Source of the DNA: Leptospira sp. WS4.C2
Lineage (GTDB): Bacteria; Spirochaetota; Leptospiria; Leptospirales; Leptospiraceae
DNA: 64,000 nt
Direction: 5' to 3'
Assembly: GCF_040833985.1 (NCBI RefSeq)
Contig: NZ_CP162139.1
Coordinates: 3,072,501 to 3,136,500 of the forward strand
The notes beneath the pieces were generated by a model. It saw nothing but the letters and a program-made list of their open reading frames with translations, made no database searches and was not told where the DNA came from. Both the position numbers and the translations under genes were made by a program. Below, one piece after another: positions 1 through 7,738 of the stretch. The first letter of the stretch is position 1. Each line of letters opens with the position of its first letter.

Positions 1-1531
1 GGCCCAAAATATAAAAAGTAGCCGCAGATACCAACATCAGTCCCATCATAATGACCATAGGGCCCCCAACTAATTGTCGATCCCTGCGGTTTTCCATTGG
101 TAAGGTCCCGGCCACACGTTTCAAACTTCTGGCTTTTGATTCGGCATCATCAATGATAGAATTTTGAACCCCATACCAAAAGAAAAATTCATTTGGGTTG
201 TTTTGATTAAAGGAAGAGATGGCACTTGCATTCACAAGGGTCACTTGAGATCTGGCAGCTGAGTAGGCCTGTCTTGATGCGTAATTCAAATACACATAAC
301 TTGCATAAAACAAAAGAGAACCATGCAATGAATAGGTGGCAAAGTCTTTATAGGTATGATCTAGGAAAACATTTTGTTTATTCTTATAATAAACATCCGT
401 TTTGCCTTCTCGCATTTCTACATCAACCACAACCTCTTCATTATCCCTTGCATCCACTGCGCGAAAACTATCAATATAACCTTCTTTTGATATCCGCAAT
501 CGATTCATTCCAGAAGGAATGGCGATACGATGCAAAGGTGTTTTGCCTAAATACTGAATCCCCAAATACACATCTGATTCAACATTCGTACTAACAGTAA
601 TATATGAATTACTTAACTTCAAAGAGAGTTTAACATCCAATTGAAAAGGTCTCCCCTTCTCTAATTGGACATCTTGTTTGTAAGGATGAAACCCTTCTTT
701 GAAGACAAACAATGATCGTTTGCCGACGGGGAATTTTTTCCCAATTAAAGGAGTTTTTCCCAAATAAATCCCGTCCAGATAAACAAGAGCATCCTCCTCG
801 ACACCGGCAGAAACTTCTACAGTGGTTGTGTCTTTTCCCTGCAATTTCTCCCGAATGGATTCACCGAGGGGAGTCATTTCTTGATACGCTCGTATTATAG
901 AAGTTTTGTGCTCAAATGGAATTATTTTTCCTTCAAAGTCGTCATAAAGAAAAACTTTGGTAAGCAGCTCATTATCTCTAACCTCAAAAGAACCTCCAAT
1001 AATATAATCACAATTTAATTTATTCGCCAAACCAAAGGATTCATCGGGAGTTGGGGCCTTCTTGTCCCATAGTTGTTTGATTGTTACTTTTACATAACGA
1101 GGATCTTTTTCTGGAGCCAGTTGTTTTTTACCAGATCGCAAGTCTTGTAAATCTTTCTCGTCATTAATCTCTTTCTTTTTTCTTTTTACATTGGGGGATT
1201 CTGCATCAATCTTCTCTTGCAGAGTCAAAACAGGTGCTTCCCCAAACGAATGATAAATCACATTTGCTTTCGGGTATTCCACATAGGTATATTCTAAATT
1301 ACGAAGTTCTGAAAGTAAAACGGAAGGAATTCCTTTGGTCAAATATTCTTTGGTAGGATCTGGGGTGGTTGCAACGAACGAGAACAAACATAAATTACGA
1401 GAGGATTCATAGGTAACGCTCCCCTTGTAACTTTGATTTGGAAAATTATAATAATCATCAATCGAATATAACGGCAATGCATTACATAGAAGACCGAGAA
1501 TGATGAATAATGCTGAAATTTTATGTTTCAT
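1..1531 (-). CDS. PEGA-domain exported protein, 3' end cut by window
   Basis: An open frame runs from an ATG at 1531 to the window edge, so about 510 residues are seen and the C terminus is missing. It begins with a signal peptide (MKHKISALFIILGLLCNALP). Residues about 40-230 resemble FlgO/CsgG-like domains that read as 'L-NCDYIIGGSFEVRDNELL'. Two PEGA domains follow at about 237-300 and 309-375, each with the YLG-KTP turn (DGIYLGKTP, GIQYLGKTP). A hydrophobic segment lies near residue 485-510. PEGA domains are surface or periplasmic beta modules common in spirochaetes, and the exact role is unknown. The start overlaps the end of the upstream permease gene by 11 bases, so it is probably co-transcribed with the oppBC-like genes. 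Confidence 0.8.
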   Translation of the reverse strand, partial: MKHKISALFIILGLLCNALPLYSIDDYYNFPNQSYKGSVTYESSRNLCLFSFVATTPDPTKEYLTKGIPSVLLSELRNLEYTYVEYPKANVIYHSFGEAPVLTLQEKIDAESPNVKRKKKEINDEKDLQDLRSGKKQLAPEKDPRYVKVTIKQLWDKKAPTPDESFGLANKLNCDYIIGGSFEVRDNELLTKVFLYDDFEGKIIPFEHKTSIIRAYQEMTPLGESIREKLQGKDTTTVEVSAGVEEDALVYLDGIYLGKTPLIGKKFPVGKRSLFVFKEGFHPYKQDVQLEKGRPFQLDVKLSLKLSNSYITVSTNVESDVYLGIQYLGKTPLHRIAIPSGMNRLRISKEGYIDSFRAVDARDNEEVVVDVEMREGKTDVYYKNKQNVFLDHTYKDFATYSLHGSLLFYASYVYLNYASRQAYSAARSQVTLVNASAISSFNQNNPNEFFFWYGVQNSIIDDAESKARSLKRVAGTLPMENRRDRQLVGGPMVIMMGLMLVSAATFYILG

Positions 1532-2294
1532 TCTTTTTCTGGTTAGATCCCAAAGAATACACCAAAGTTAAAATGGCAACTATCGGAAGCAAAACGGAAA
1601 CTGGTGTCTTGTCAAAATAATCTTTAGAAAATGAGATTTGTTCTCCAAGCCCAGGACCTGTGTCTCCAAGTGATGTTTGGATTCCTAAATAGGAAAACAA
1701 GGCAGTTGTCATAACTACACTCGGTAATCCGGAAAAAAATAAAAAACCGAACATATCGCGGAGGGCTGGTAGATAATGTAAAAGAATGAGCTGATACGGC
1801 TTGGCACCCATGCAAAGGGAAGCGGATAAATAAGAACTTTGTTTGATTTCACGAATCTTGGCTGAAAGTGTTTCGTATGACAAAGCCCAATCAGAAACAA
1901 GGATAGCAATAAAAATTGCAAATGGATTGTTAGGTAACAGACTAATCACTACCAAAGCAGACAATAAAGAAGGAATCGCAAGTGATACGGAAACAATACC
2001 TGAAAGAATCCATTCAGATCTTTTAGGAAAGAAGATAGAAAAAGCAGACAAAAAAAAGGATACAAAGATAGTCAAAATGCGAGCAGGGACAACAAGAACA
2101 ATCGTGGATAGAGACCCATAACAAAACAAGGCTAAGTTGTCTCTCCCCAAACGATCCGTTCCTGCAAAAAAGCCAGGTGAAAGAATGGGCAAATTATTAT
2201 TGGTTAAGTCTACATTTGTAGGTGAGGACAAAATGAATGCACCCAAAAAAACCAATCCAAAAAATAAAAATCTAACAAGGGTATGGACTGCCAT
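1521..2294 (-). CDS. OppC/DppC-type ABC transporter permease
   Basis: An inner-membrane permease of the binding-protein-dependent transport family (BPD_transp_1), typical of oligopeptide, dipeptide or nickel importers. It has several membrane segments and the EAA loop that contacts the ATPase (SYLSASLCMGAKPYQLILLH-type, 'A-CMGAKPYQLILLHYLPAL'). The N-terminal 'GTDRLGRDNLALFCYGS' is the characteristic OppC region. The frame is open further upstream to 2339, but that would overlap oppB by 41 bases. ATG at 2294 lies four bases after the oppB stop, with GGTGGGG upstream, so I chose it (257 residues). No substrate-binding protein or ATPase is visible in the window; these may lie elsewhere. Confidence 0.85.
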   Translation of the reverse strand: MAVHTLVRFLFFGLVFLGAFILSSPTNVDLTNNNLPILSPGFFAGTDRLGRDNLALFCYGSLSTIVLVVPARILTIFVSFFLSAFSIFFPKRSEWILSGIVSVSLAIPSLLSALVVISLLPNNPFAIFIAILVSDWALSYETLSAKIREIKQSSYLSASLCMGAKPYQLILLHYLPALRDMFGFLFFSGLPSVVMTTALFSYLGIQTSLGDTGPGLGEQISFSKDYFDKTPVSVLLPIVAILTLVYSLGSNQKKNET

Positions 2295-2298
2295 TTTT

Positions 2299-3177
2299 TT
2301 ATACCCCACCTGAAAACATTCTTTGTAAATAAAATCCAATGCGATTCAAAATATAAAATAGAATTCCGGAATACATAAGCAAAGTTGCCAGTAACTTTGT
2401 ATCCATCGATTTAATGGAAAAGTACAAAGACTTTCCAATTCCAGGAAAAAAGAAAATCTCTTCTACTACCATTGCTCCCGACAACAAAGACCCAAAATCT
2501 AAAATTAAAAGGATGAGTGCAATCGGCAGAACTTTTAAGAAAATTTCCTTTCCGACAATATGACTCCAAGGATAAGACCTCGTTTGTAATAACTGCACAT
2601 ACTTTGAATCTGCTTCCTTTCGAATTTCTGGTAATAGATACAAGGACATTCTCGCGTAGATACGAGAACCCAAAGTAATTCCCGGCAATACCACGTAGTA
2701 TGTATTTCCAGATTCATACCCACCGGGAGGAAACCATTCCAGTCGGTAAAAAAACACAATTAACAATAGTATTGCGACAATGAAAATGGGAGTCGATAAA
2801 ATCAAATTAGAGCTGAAGGAAACTATATCATATAATATTCCCGACCGGAAGTAAGTTGCCGCAAGAGAAAGTCCAAAAGCAAGAAAGGAACCGAAAAGCA
2901 GACTAAAGATCGCTAGGTGAAAGGTAGAAAGAAATCGAGTTCCAATATGTGAATATACCGTCTCCCCATTTTCTGTTTTACCACCTGATTCCCAAACCAA
3001 TGATTTCCAAAACTGGACATAGTAAGACAAAAAACTTTTTTCCTGACTTTGGATCTCTGTCAGTCCTGCATCTGCATATAAATACGATTTATCTTTTGTA
3101 TGGAACTCGGAAATAAAACTACTGATGAAAGATAACAGCAGTAAAAAATACAGAAAACGGAAAATTTCCGACTTCAC
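2299..3177 (-). CDS. OppB/DppB-type ABC transporter permease
   Basis: A 292-residue inner-membrane permease, partner of the downstream OppC-like protein. There is an N-terminal membrane segment, a periplasmic stretch of about 70 residues, then a BPD_transp_1 core with several membrane helices. The EAA-type loop is around residues 185-215 ('EADSKYVQLLQTRSYPWSHIVGK') and the family's C-terminal 'GAMVVEEIFFFPGIG' (usually VE-IF--PGLG) is clear. The family imports peptides, nickel or other small solutes; the substrate cannot be told. Four bases separate it from the ptsN-like gene upstream, suggesting one operon from 3643 down to the PEGA gene. Confidence 0.87.
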   Translation of the reverse strand: MKSEIFRFLYFLLLLSFISSFISEFHTKDKSYLYADAGLTEIQSQEKSFLSYYVQFWKSLVWESGGKTENGETVYSHIGTRFLSTFHLAIFSLLFGSFLAFGLSLAATYFRSGILYDIVSFSSNLILSTPIFIVAILLLIVFFYRLEWFPPGGYESGNTYYVVLPGITLGSRIYARMSLYLLPEIRKEADSKYVQLLQTRSYPWSHIVGKEIFLKVLPIALILLILDFGSLLSGAMVVEEIFFFPGIGKSLYFSIKSMDTKLLATLLMYSGILFYILNRIGFYLQRMFSGGV

Positions 3178-3181
3178 TGGA

Positions 3182-3643
3182 TTAACTTTTTGAAAGGAAT
3201 GCCTTTTGAATTTCTTCGAAATTTTTGGCTTTGATGAGTTTTTCTCTTTCTTCTGGAATGTTTAGAGTTTTTGCAATCAATGCCAATGTTTTGATATGAT
3301 CCTGAAATTTATTTTTAGGAACAATCAGCATGATAAATATTTGAACCAAACCATGATCTAAAGCATCGAAGTCGATTCCTTGAGGTGCAATCGCCATAGC
3401 GCATTTCAACTCATTAACATAATGAACGGAACAATGTGGAATCGCCACCCCACTTCCAATGCCGGTAGACATGGATTTTTCTCGATTCATTAAAGAAGAA
3501 ACTGTTTCCTCTTCATGACTTTGATCTAACGTTTGTGTGGTGACCATATGAGAGATCATCTTTCGAATGGCATCTTCTTTGGTAGATGCTTTGAAATCGA
3601 AAATGATATTTTTAGGGTCCAGAATCTCCAGAAGTTGATTCAT
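3182..3643 (-). CDS. ptsN: PTS EIIA-type (PtsN-like) regulatory protein
   Basis: A 153-residue cytoplasmic protein covering a single PTS EIIA type-2 domain (fructose/mannitol and nitrogen-PTS class). The phospho-acceptor histidine is His70 in 'GSGVAIPHCSVHYVNELK', which matches the family motif IPH. The family accepts phosphate from HPr/NPr and, in the PtsN branch, regulates other proteins instead of transporting sugar. No sugar-specific EIIB or EIIC is nearby, so a regulatory role is more likely. It is the first gene of a tight minus-strand group with the Opp-like permeases (4-base gap). The ptsN name is by family resemblance and not certain. Confidence 0.8.
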   Translation of the reverse strand: MNQLLEILDPKNIIFDFKASTKEDAIRKMISHMVTTQTLDQSHEEETVSSLMNREKSMSTGIGSGVAIPHCSVHYVNELKCAMAIAPQGIDFDALDHGLVQIFIMLIVPKNKFQDHIKTLALIAKTLNIPEEREKLIKAKNFEEIQKAFLSKS

Positions 3644-3678
3644 ATGGTATAACTTACTCCCACCTTTTCAAGATCGAC

Positions 3679-4569
3679 TTATTTTCCAAGAAAAACCCTA
3701 ACGAAGATGCCTTCCAAAAGAAAAAAAACAACCAACACCAAAACCGCGCTGATCCCCATTTTACCTACAAAAAAGGCGATGGGAAGTAAAATGACAAAAC
3801 TAAGTAAGGAAACATAATACGATCCATAAAAATTCCGGCCTGGACTCATGTGTAAAAAGAAAGCAAGTGCCGAATAGGAAAGAATCCAATTGAAACTCAA
3901 CTGGCCAGAACCAATTCCCCAAAGGGAAAACAAAAGAACCCATCCCAAGAAAAACCCAAGTAGAACAGTTCTACGAAAGGAAACCCAGGCGATTCCCACT
4001 AAAACATAAATGCCTAAACTATCAGCAAAAGATAAAAACGTAAGTCCATTGAAAGGAACATTGGAAAACCAAGGTTGTGTCAAAGGAAGCAAAGAGGACT
4101 CAAAAGATATCCCTGTCCAAGGAATGAGTTCCACAGAAGTCCGAAAGGAGTATCCGAGTAAGGAAAAAATGCTGTCCCAAATCAAAACAAAAAGTAAAAC
4201 CAAACTAAAAATAGGAACCCGTAAAAAATACTGCTGGCTTAGGAAATAATGAACCACTATTGCAAAAAGAAATGATACCGGTAACAAAATGGGATGTAAC
4301 CAAGTAGTTGGTAAAATCAAAAAGATGATCAGTAATTGAGAAAGTAGTCCCAACCAGTACGGAGACTGATTGGAACGAATACAAAAACCTAAATAGGCAA
4401 GTGTGAGTATCGATCCAATGGCAATGGGCAAAATAGGAATTGGAAATACATGAGCAAGTGAGTATCCAAGAAATCCCATGAGAGTCACAAAATAAAAAAA
4501 ATCAGCAAATATCTCCGAAGATTTAACTCCCCAACTATTTTCAGATAGAATATAAAGGTTCTTTAGCAT
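3679..4569 (-). CDS. Polytopic membrane protein, possible RnfD-like partner
   Basis: A 296-residue, very hydrophobic protein with about eight to ten membrane segments and no clear soluble domain. It sits 13 bases downstream of an RnfC-like ferredoxin subunit, which in Rnf/Nqr complexes is usually followed by the membrane FMN subunit RnfD/NqrB. The length fits RnfD, and 'FADSLGIYVLVGIAWVSFRR' loosely recalls the family's GS-GETS-LA segment. The FMN-attachment motif (S/T-GAT) is not visible, so assignment rests on context. It could be an unrelated membrane protein. Confidence 0.45.
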   Translation of the reverse strand: MLKNLYILSENSWGVKSSEIFADFFYFVTLMGFLGYSLAHVFPIPILPIAIGSILTLAYLGFCIRSNQSPYWLGLLSQLLIIFLILPTTWLHPILLPVSFLFAIVVHYFLSQQYFLRVPIFSLVLLFVLIWDSIFSLLGYSFRTSVELIPWTGISFESSLLPLTQPWFSNVPFNGLTFLSFADSLGIYVLVGIAWVSFRRTVLLGFFLGWVLLFSLWGIGSGQLSFNWILSYSALAFFLHMSPGRNFYGSYYVSLLSFVILLPIAFFVGKMGISAVLVLVVFFLLEGIFVRVFLGK

Positions 4570-4582
4570 AACTTAACGATTG

Positions 4583-5740
4583 TTAAACAACAACTCCTTC
4601 GATTCGTCTCCGAATATCAATTCCAGAAGGACAATACACGGTACAGATCCCACAGGAAATACATTGACTCTTTTCAAACTCTTCTGTTTTACCTTTGATG
4701 AGTTGCACAGGATTTGCGTGAGTGGGACAGTAGTTATTACACTCCATACAGTCAATACAACTGAATTCTTTTCTTGCTGCGGGAAGTTTTTCGTATAACG
4801 TGATGGAGTAATGTTCGTAAATATTGAAGTAACCAAGAGAATCTACATCCATTGGTTTTACTTCTTCGAATACAGTTTCAAACGAAGCAATTTTGTAACG
4901 TTTGTCTAAGTTTGCTGGAATGAATGCTAATGCCTGACCATTAGTTAAAAAGAACTGGCGAGGTTCCAAATCCATTCTTCCTTTACGATCTACCAAAAAC
5001 ACTGCTAAATGTCGCTTCGTGAACGGTTCGTTATAGTATAACTTACGTAAGATGTGGAATATTGATTCTGCACCTAAAAAAAGAACCTCATGTTGAATTA
5101 ATGACTTCCTCGTTTTATCCACTGGTTCGCGAAATTGTTTGTGTAAAAAATATTCAGGGATTCCATTGGGATGCTCAAAATGCAAAGATGGAACTTCAAA
5201 AAAATTGGATACCTCTGCTTTCGGAAATATCAATTTCAAAAGTTCAATAAATGCTAAATAAGCATCCTTCATATCTCGAAGGATCATTTCTTCAAAATTG
5301 AGATGTTGGTATCTGCAAAAAGGGGAAAGAACGATTTTGAAAGAAGAATCTTTATTAAATTTTTGAAAGTAATCCTTAAGTGGAGTTTCCATCAAATCTA
5401 AAGAATACAAAGCACCTTCGTCAAAAGACTCTAAAAGTGCAGAAAAATCATAGTGGCGAAAATGGTAGGGAGAAGTGGTAGACCAAGAACCGTCTTGTTT
5501 GATTTGGAAGTACTTCTGGTCGGGAGTTAAATTTGCCACCCCATTGACTGGAGCAAGCACCTTCTTACCGTTATGCGCAAGCATAACCTGACCATGGACC
5601 ACACGAGTAGGATAAGTATCGGAAAGGACGCTGCCCGCAGGAACGGGGATCAGGAATTGACCCTGAATCGTCCGTTCTTTTTTATTTTCAGTTTTATGAA
5701 ATTTGCGAGCGAAGGCGCGAGGTAACCTAGGGAACAACAC
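4583..5740 (-). CDS. RnfC-like 4Fe-4S protein
   Basis: A 385-residue protein with two C-terminal [4Fe-4S] ferredoxin motifs, CIDCMECNNYCP (about 328-339) and CISCGICTVYCP (about 360-371). The N-terminal part reads as a divergent RnfC/NqrA-type barrel ('IPVPAGSVLSDTYPTRVVHG' followed by 'GKKVLAPVNGVAN'), as in the electron-entry subunit of Rnf complexes. The NADH/FMN-binding glycine-rich segment of canonical RnfC is not obvious. The gene starts at GTG (5740), 12 bases after the small Cys protein gene, and is followed closely by a polytopic membrane protein. It probably takes part in membrane-linked electron transfer; donor and acceptor cannot be read from the sequence. Confidence 0.65.
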   Translation of the reverse strand: MLFPRLPRAFARKFHKTENKKERTIQGQFLIPVPAGSVLSDTYPTRVVHGQVMLAHNGKKVLAPVNGVANLTPDQKYFQIKQDGSWSTTSPYHFRHYDFSALLESFDEGALYSLDLMETPLKDYFQKFNKDSSFKIVLSPFCRYQHLNFEEMILRDMKDAYLAFIELLKLIFPKAEVSNFFEVPSLHFEHPNGIPEYFLHKQFREPVDKTRKSLIQHEVLFLGAESIFHILRKLYYNEPFTKRHLAVFLVDRKGRMDLEPRQFFLTNGQALAFIPANLDKRYKIASFETVFEEVKPMDVDSLGYFNIYEHYSITLYEKLPAARKEFSCIDCMECNNYCPTHANPVQLIKGKTEEFEKSQCISCGICTVYCPSGIDIRRRIEGVVV

Positions 5741-5752
5741 GCCGGTTATAAT

Positions 5753-6031
5753 TTAGACGGCTTTCACCATGTAGATTTCATCTTTGATTGGGAGTTCTTT
5801 TTTCAAGTTCTTGATATAAGGTAGAATCTCTCCCATTTCTTCATAATACTCGCAGTTGGTTTGCATACGGCGAGCCACTGTAAAGTATTTATAAAGTTTT
5901 TCTTCACCGGAACGTTTAGACCATTTCTTCTTGTTACATTTGACTCGAAGAATGTATTTATCTTGCTCCGATTCGTATTGGCGAACCACAACACAATGCA
6001 AACAGTTCGCGCAGTAGACTTTTTCACTCAT
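5753..6031 (-). CDS. Small Cys-pair protein of unknown function
   Basis: A 92-residue, charged cytoplasmic protein. It has an N-terminal CANCLHC motif (residues 7-13) and further cysteines at 'VKCNKKKW' and 'NCEYYEE', a spacing that suggests one metal site (zinc or Fe-S). I do not recognise a named family. It is the first gene of a three-gene minus-strand set with the RnfC-like and membrane proteins, with a 12-base gap, so it may be an accessory or maturation factor for that electron-transfer unit. That link is inference from position only. Confidence 0.65.
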   Translation of the reverse strand: MSEKVYCANCLHCVVVRQYESEQDKYILRVKCNKKKWSKRSGEEKLYKYFTVARRMQTNCEYYEEMGEILPYIKNLKKELPIKDEIYMVKAV

Positions 6032-6108
6032 GGATGACCCCTGAACCTAGGTTGAATTTACAGCTTTTTGGAAGGAAAGGTTTCGTCAAGTAAGTACCAT
6101 CGCTCTTC

Positions 6109-7671
6109 CTAAGCGACGGCACGAAGTTCCTTTTCTGCTTTGGTTGCTGGTTTGAATTTCCAGAACGACTCCGCCACAGAAAGATAAGAGACATAGAAAA
6201 AACCGATGGAATAAAGAACCATAAAACCAATCATGTATGGTTTTCCGACCATAAAGGAAAGGTAGATACAAAATACACAATAAGCGCCCATAAAGAACTC
6301 GAGGAAGGCTCGGTAATCTACGGGAACTACGTATTTGATTTTGTCCTGCAAACTATCCCCTTCTTTCTCAATTCTGAGTTTTGGGGTGCGTTTGAAACCG
6401 GATTGGATGCCAAAAACGGCCTCCATCCAAGCGTAAGTATTCATGACAGCGATACCTGTCCCAATCATTACGAGGATGGGAAGGTAAACCAATTTGGATT
6501 TCCAGTTTTTGTGGATTTCACGTTGGGAGTAAGCATAGAAAATAACAGGTCCCATAGATCCCACTGATAACACAGCGGCTGATCCGAAAAGAATTTCCAT
6601 TGGGAGGTCATCCATCTTAAACCCTGCCCAAAATTCCATAAGGAGAAGTGGAGCCGTGAGTAAGATATTGATGATCATCAGTGGATGCACAGAATAATTG
6701 ATGAGGTGGGTAATTGCTTCCCCTTTGATCTTCCAAGATTCCTTGGACTTCCAAATACGCGGAATGAGTTTCACTGCGGTCTGAATGGAACCTTTGCACC
6801 AACGAAACTGTTGGGCTTTATATGCGTTCATAGTCGCAGGAATTTCTGCCTTACAAACTACATCTTTAATATAACGGAATTTCCAACCTTTGAGTTCAGC
6901 ACGGTAAGAAAGATCGAAGTCTTCGGTGAGAGTGTCATGTTCCCAACCACCTGCGTCTTCAATACAAGCTCGTCTCCAGATTCCCGCAGTCCCATTGAAG
7001 TTCATCCAAAGGTTCGCTCCATTTCTTGCGACTTGTTCGATCATAAAGTGACCGTCGATTCCAAAACTTTGTGCTTTAGTCAAAATATTATATGTTTCGT
7101 TGATATGGCCCCAACGTGTTTGGACCATTCCTATGGATTCGTCCTCGAAGTAACCCATCGTGCGAAGGAGAAAGTCTGAATCGGGAGTGAAGTCAGCATC
7201 AAAAATAGCGATGTAATCCCCTTTTGCTTTTGCCATTCCTTCATCTAAAGCTCCGGCTTTGTGTCCTTTGCGATTGGTTCTATGAACGTGTTCGATCCAG
7301 ATACCTTTTTTCTTATACTGAGCAACAAGGAGAGCAACCTTTTCCACAGTTTCATCGGTGGAGTCGTCAAGGACTTGGATTTGGAGTTTTTTGGCTGGAT
7401 ACTCAAGGTTACATGCTGACTCAATCAAACGATCTACGACATAGAATTCATTGAAGATGGGTAACTGGACCGTCACCGTAGGAAGTTTTTTATCCTTTAG
7501 TGACAGGAGTTTTGTTTCATCTTCTGCACAGTTTTCTTTGTATCTGCTATACAGAAAAACCATGAGGTAAGTGTGCAAACCGAAGTAGAACAGAACCAAA
7601 ATGTCAAAGCCGTAAAGAACCAAAAAGGATATAGATAAAAACGTCAGCATAGTTATAGTCAAAATCGGCAC
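6109..7671 (-). CDS. Processive family-2 glycosyltransferase (cellulose synthase-like)
   Basis: A 520-residue integral-membrane glycosyltransferase. Two N-terminal membrane segments are followed by a GT2 domain with 'PIFNEFYVVDRLIESACNLE', the nucleotide-binding 'VLDDSTDET', the DxD-type 'FDADFTPD', the catalytic base in 'TEDFDLSYR', and the QxxRW motif 'QQFRWCKGS' near residue 288. Several C-terminal membrane helices form the export channel. This arrangement fits CslA/BcsA-like enzymes that polymerise beta-linked hexoses and export the chain. The sugar is not determinable, and no PilZ domain or BcsB partner is seen. The gene stands alone on the minus strand, back to back with the gene at 7739. 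Confidence 0.88.
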   Translation of the reverse strand: MPILTITMLTFLSISFLVLYGFDILVLFYFGLHTYLMVFLYSRYKENCAEDETKLLSLKDKKLPTVTVQLPIFNEFYVVDRLIESACNLEYPAKKLQIQVLDDSTDETVEKVALLVAQYKKKGIWIEHVHRTNRKGHKAGALDEGMAKAKGDYIAIFDADFTPDSDFLLRTMGYFEDESIGMVQTRWGHINETYNILTKAQSFGIDGHFMIEQVARNGANLWMNFNGTAGIWRRACIEDAGGWEHDTLTEDFDLSYRAELKGWKFRYIKDVVCKAEIPATMNAYKAQQFRWCKGSIQTAVKLIPRIWKSKESWKIKGEAITHLINYSVHPLMIINILLTAPLLLMEFWAGFKMDDLPMEILFGSAAVLSVGSMGPVIFYAYSQREIHKNWKSKLVYLPILVMIGTGIAVMNTYAWMEAVFGIQSGFKRTPKLRIEKEGDSLQDKIKYVVPVDYRAFLEFFMGAYCVFCIYLSFMVGKPYMIGFMVLYSIGFFYVSYLSVAESFWKFKPATKAEKELRAVA

Positions 7672-7738
7672 AAGGGGTCATTTGGTCAAACATTTTGTGC
7701 ACCGCCAAATAAAATAAGATTTTCTTTAGTTTGCGAAT

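Noticed and set aside
6685..7179. 164-residue plus-strand frame over the glycosyltransferase gene
   Set aside because: It is a shadow of the GT2 catalytic domain on the other strand.
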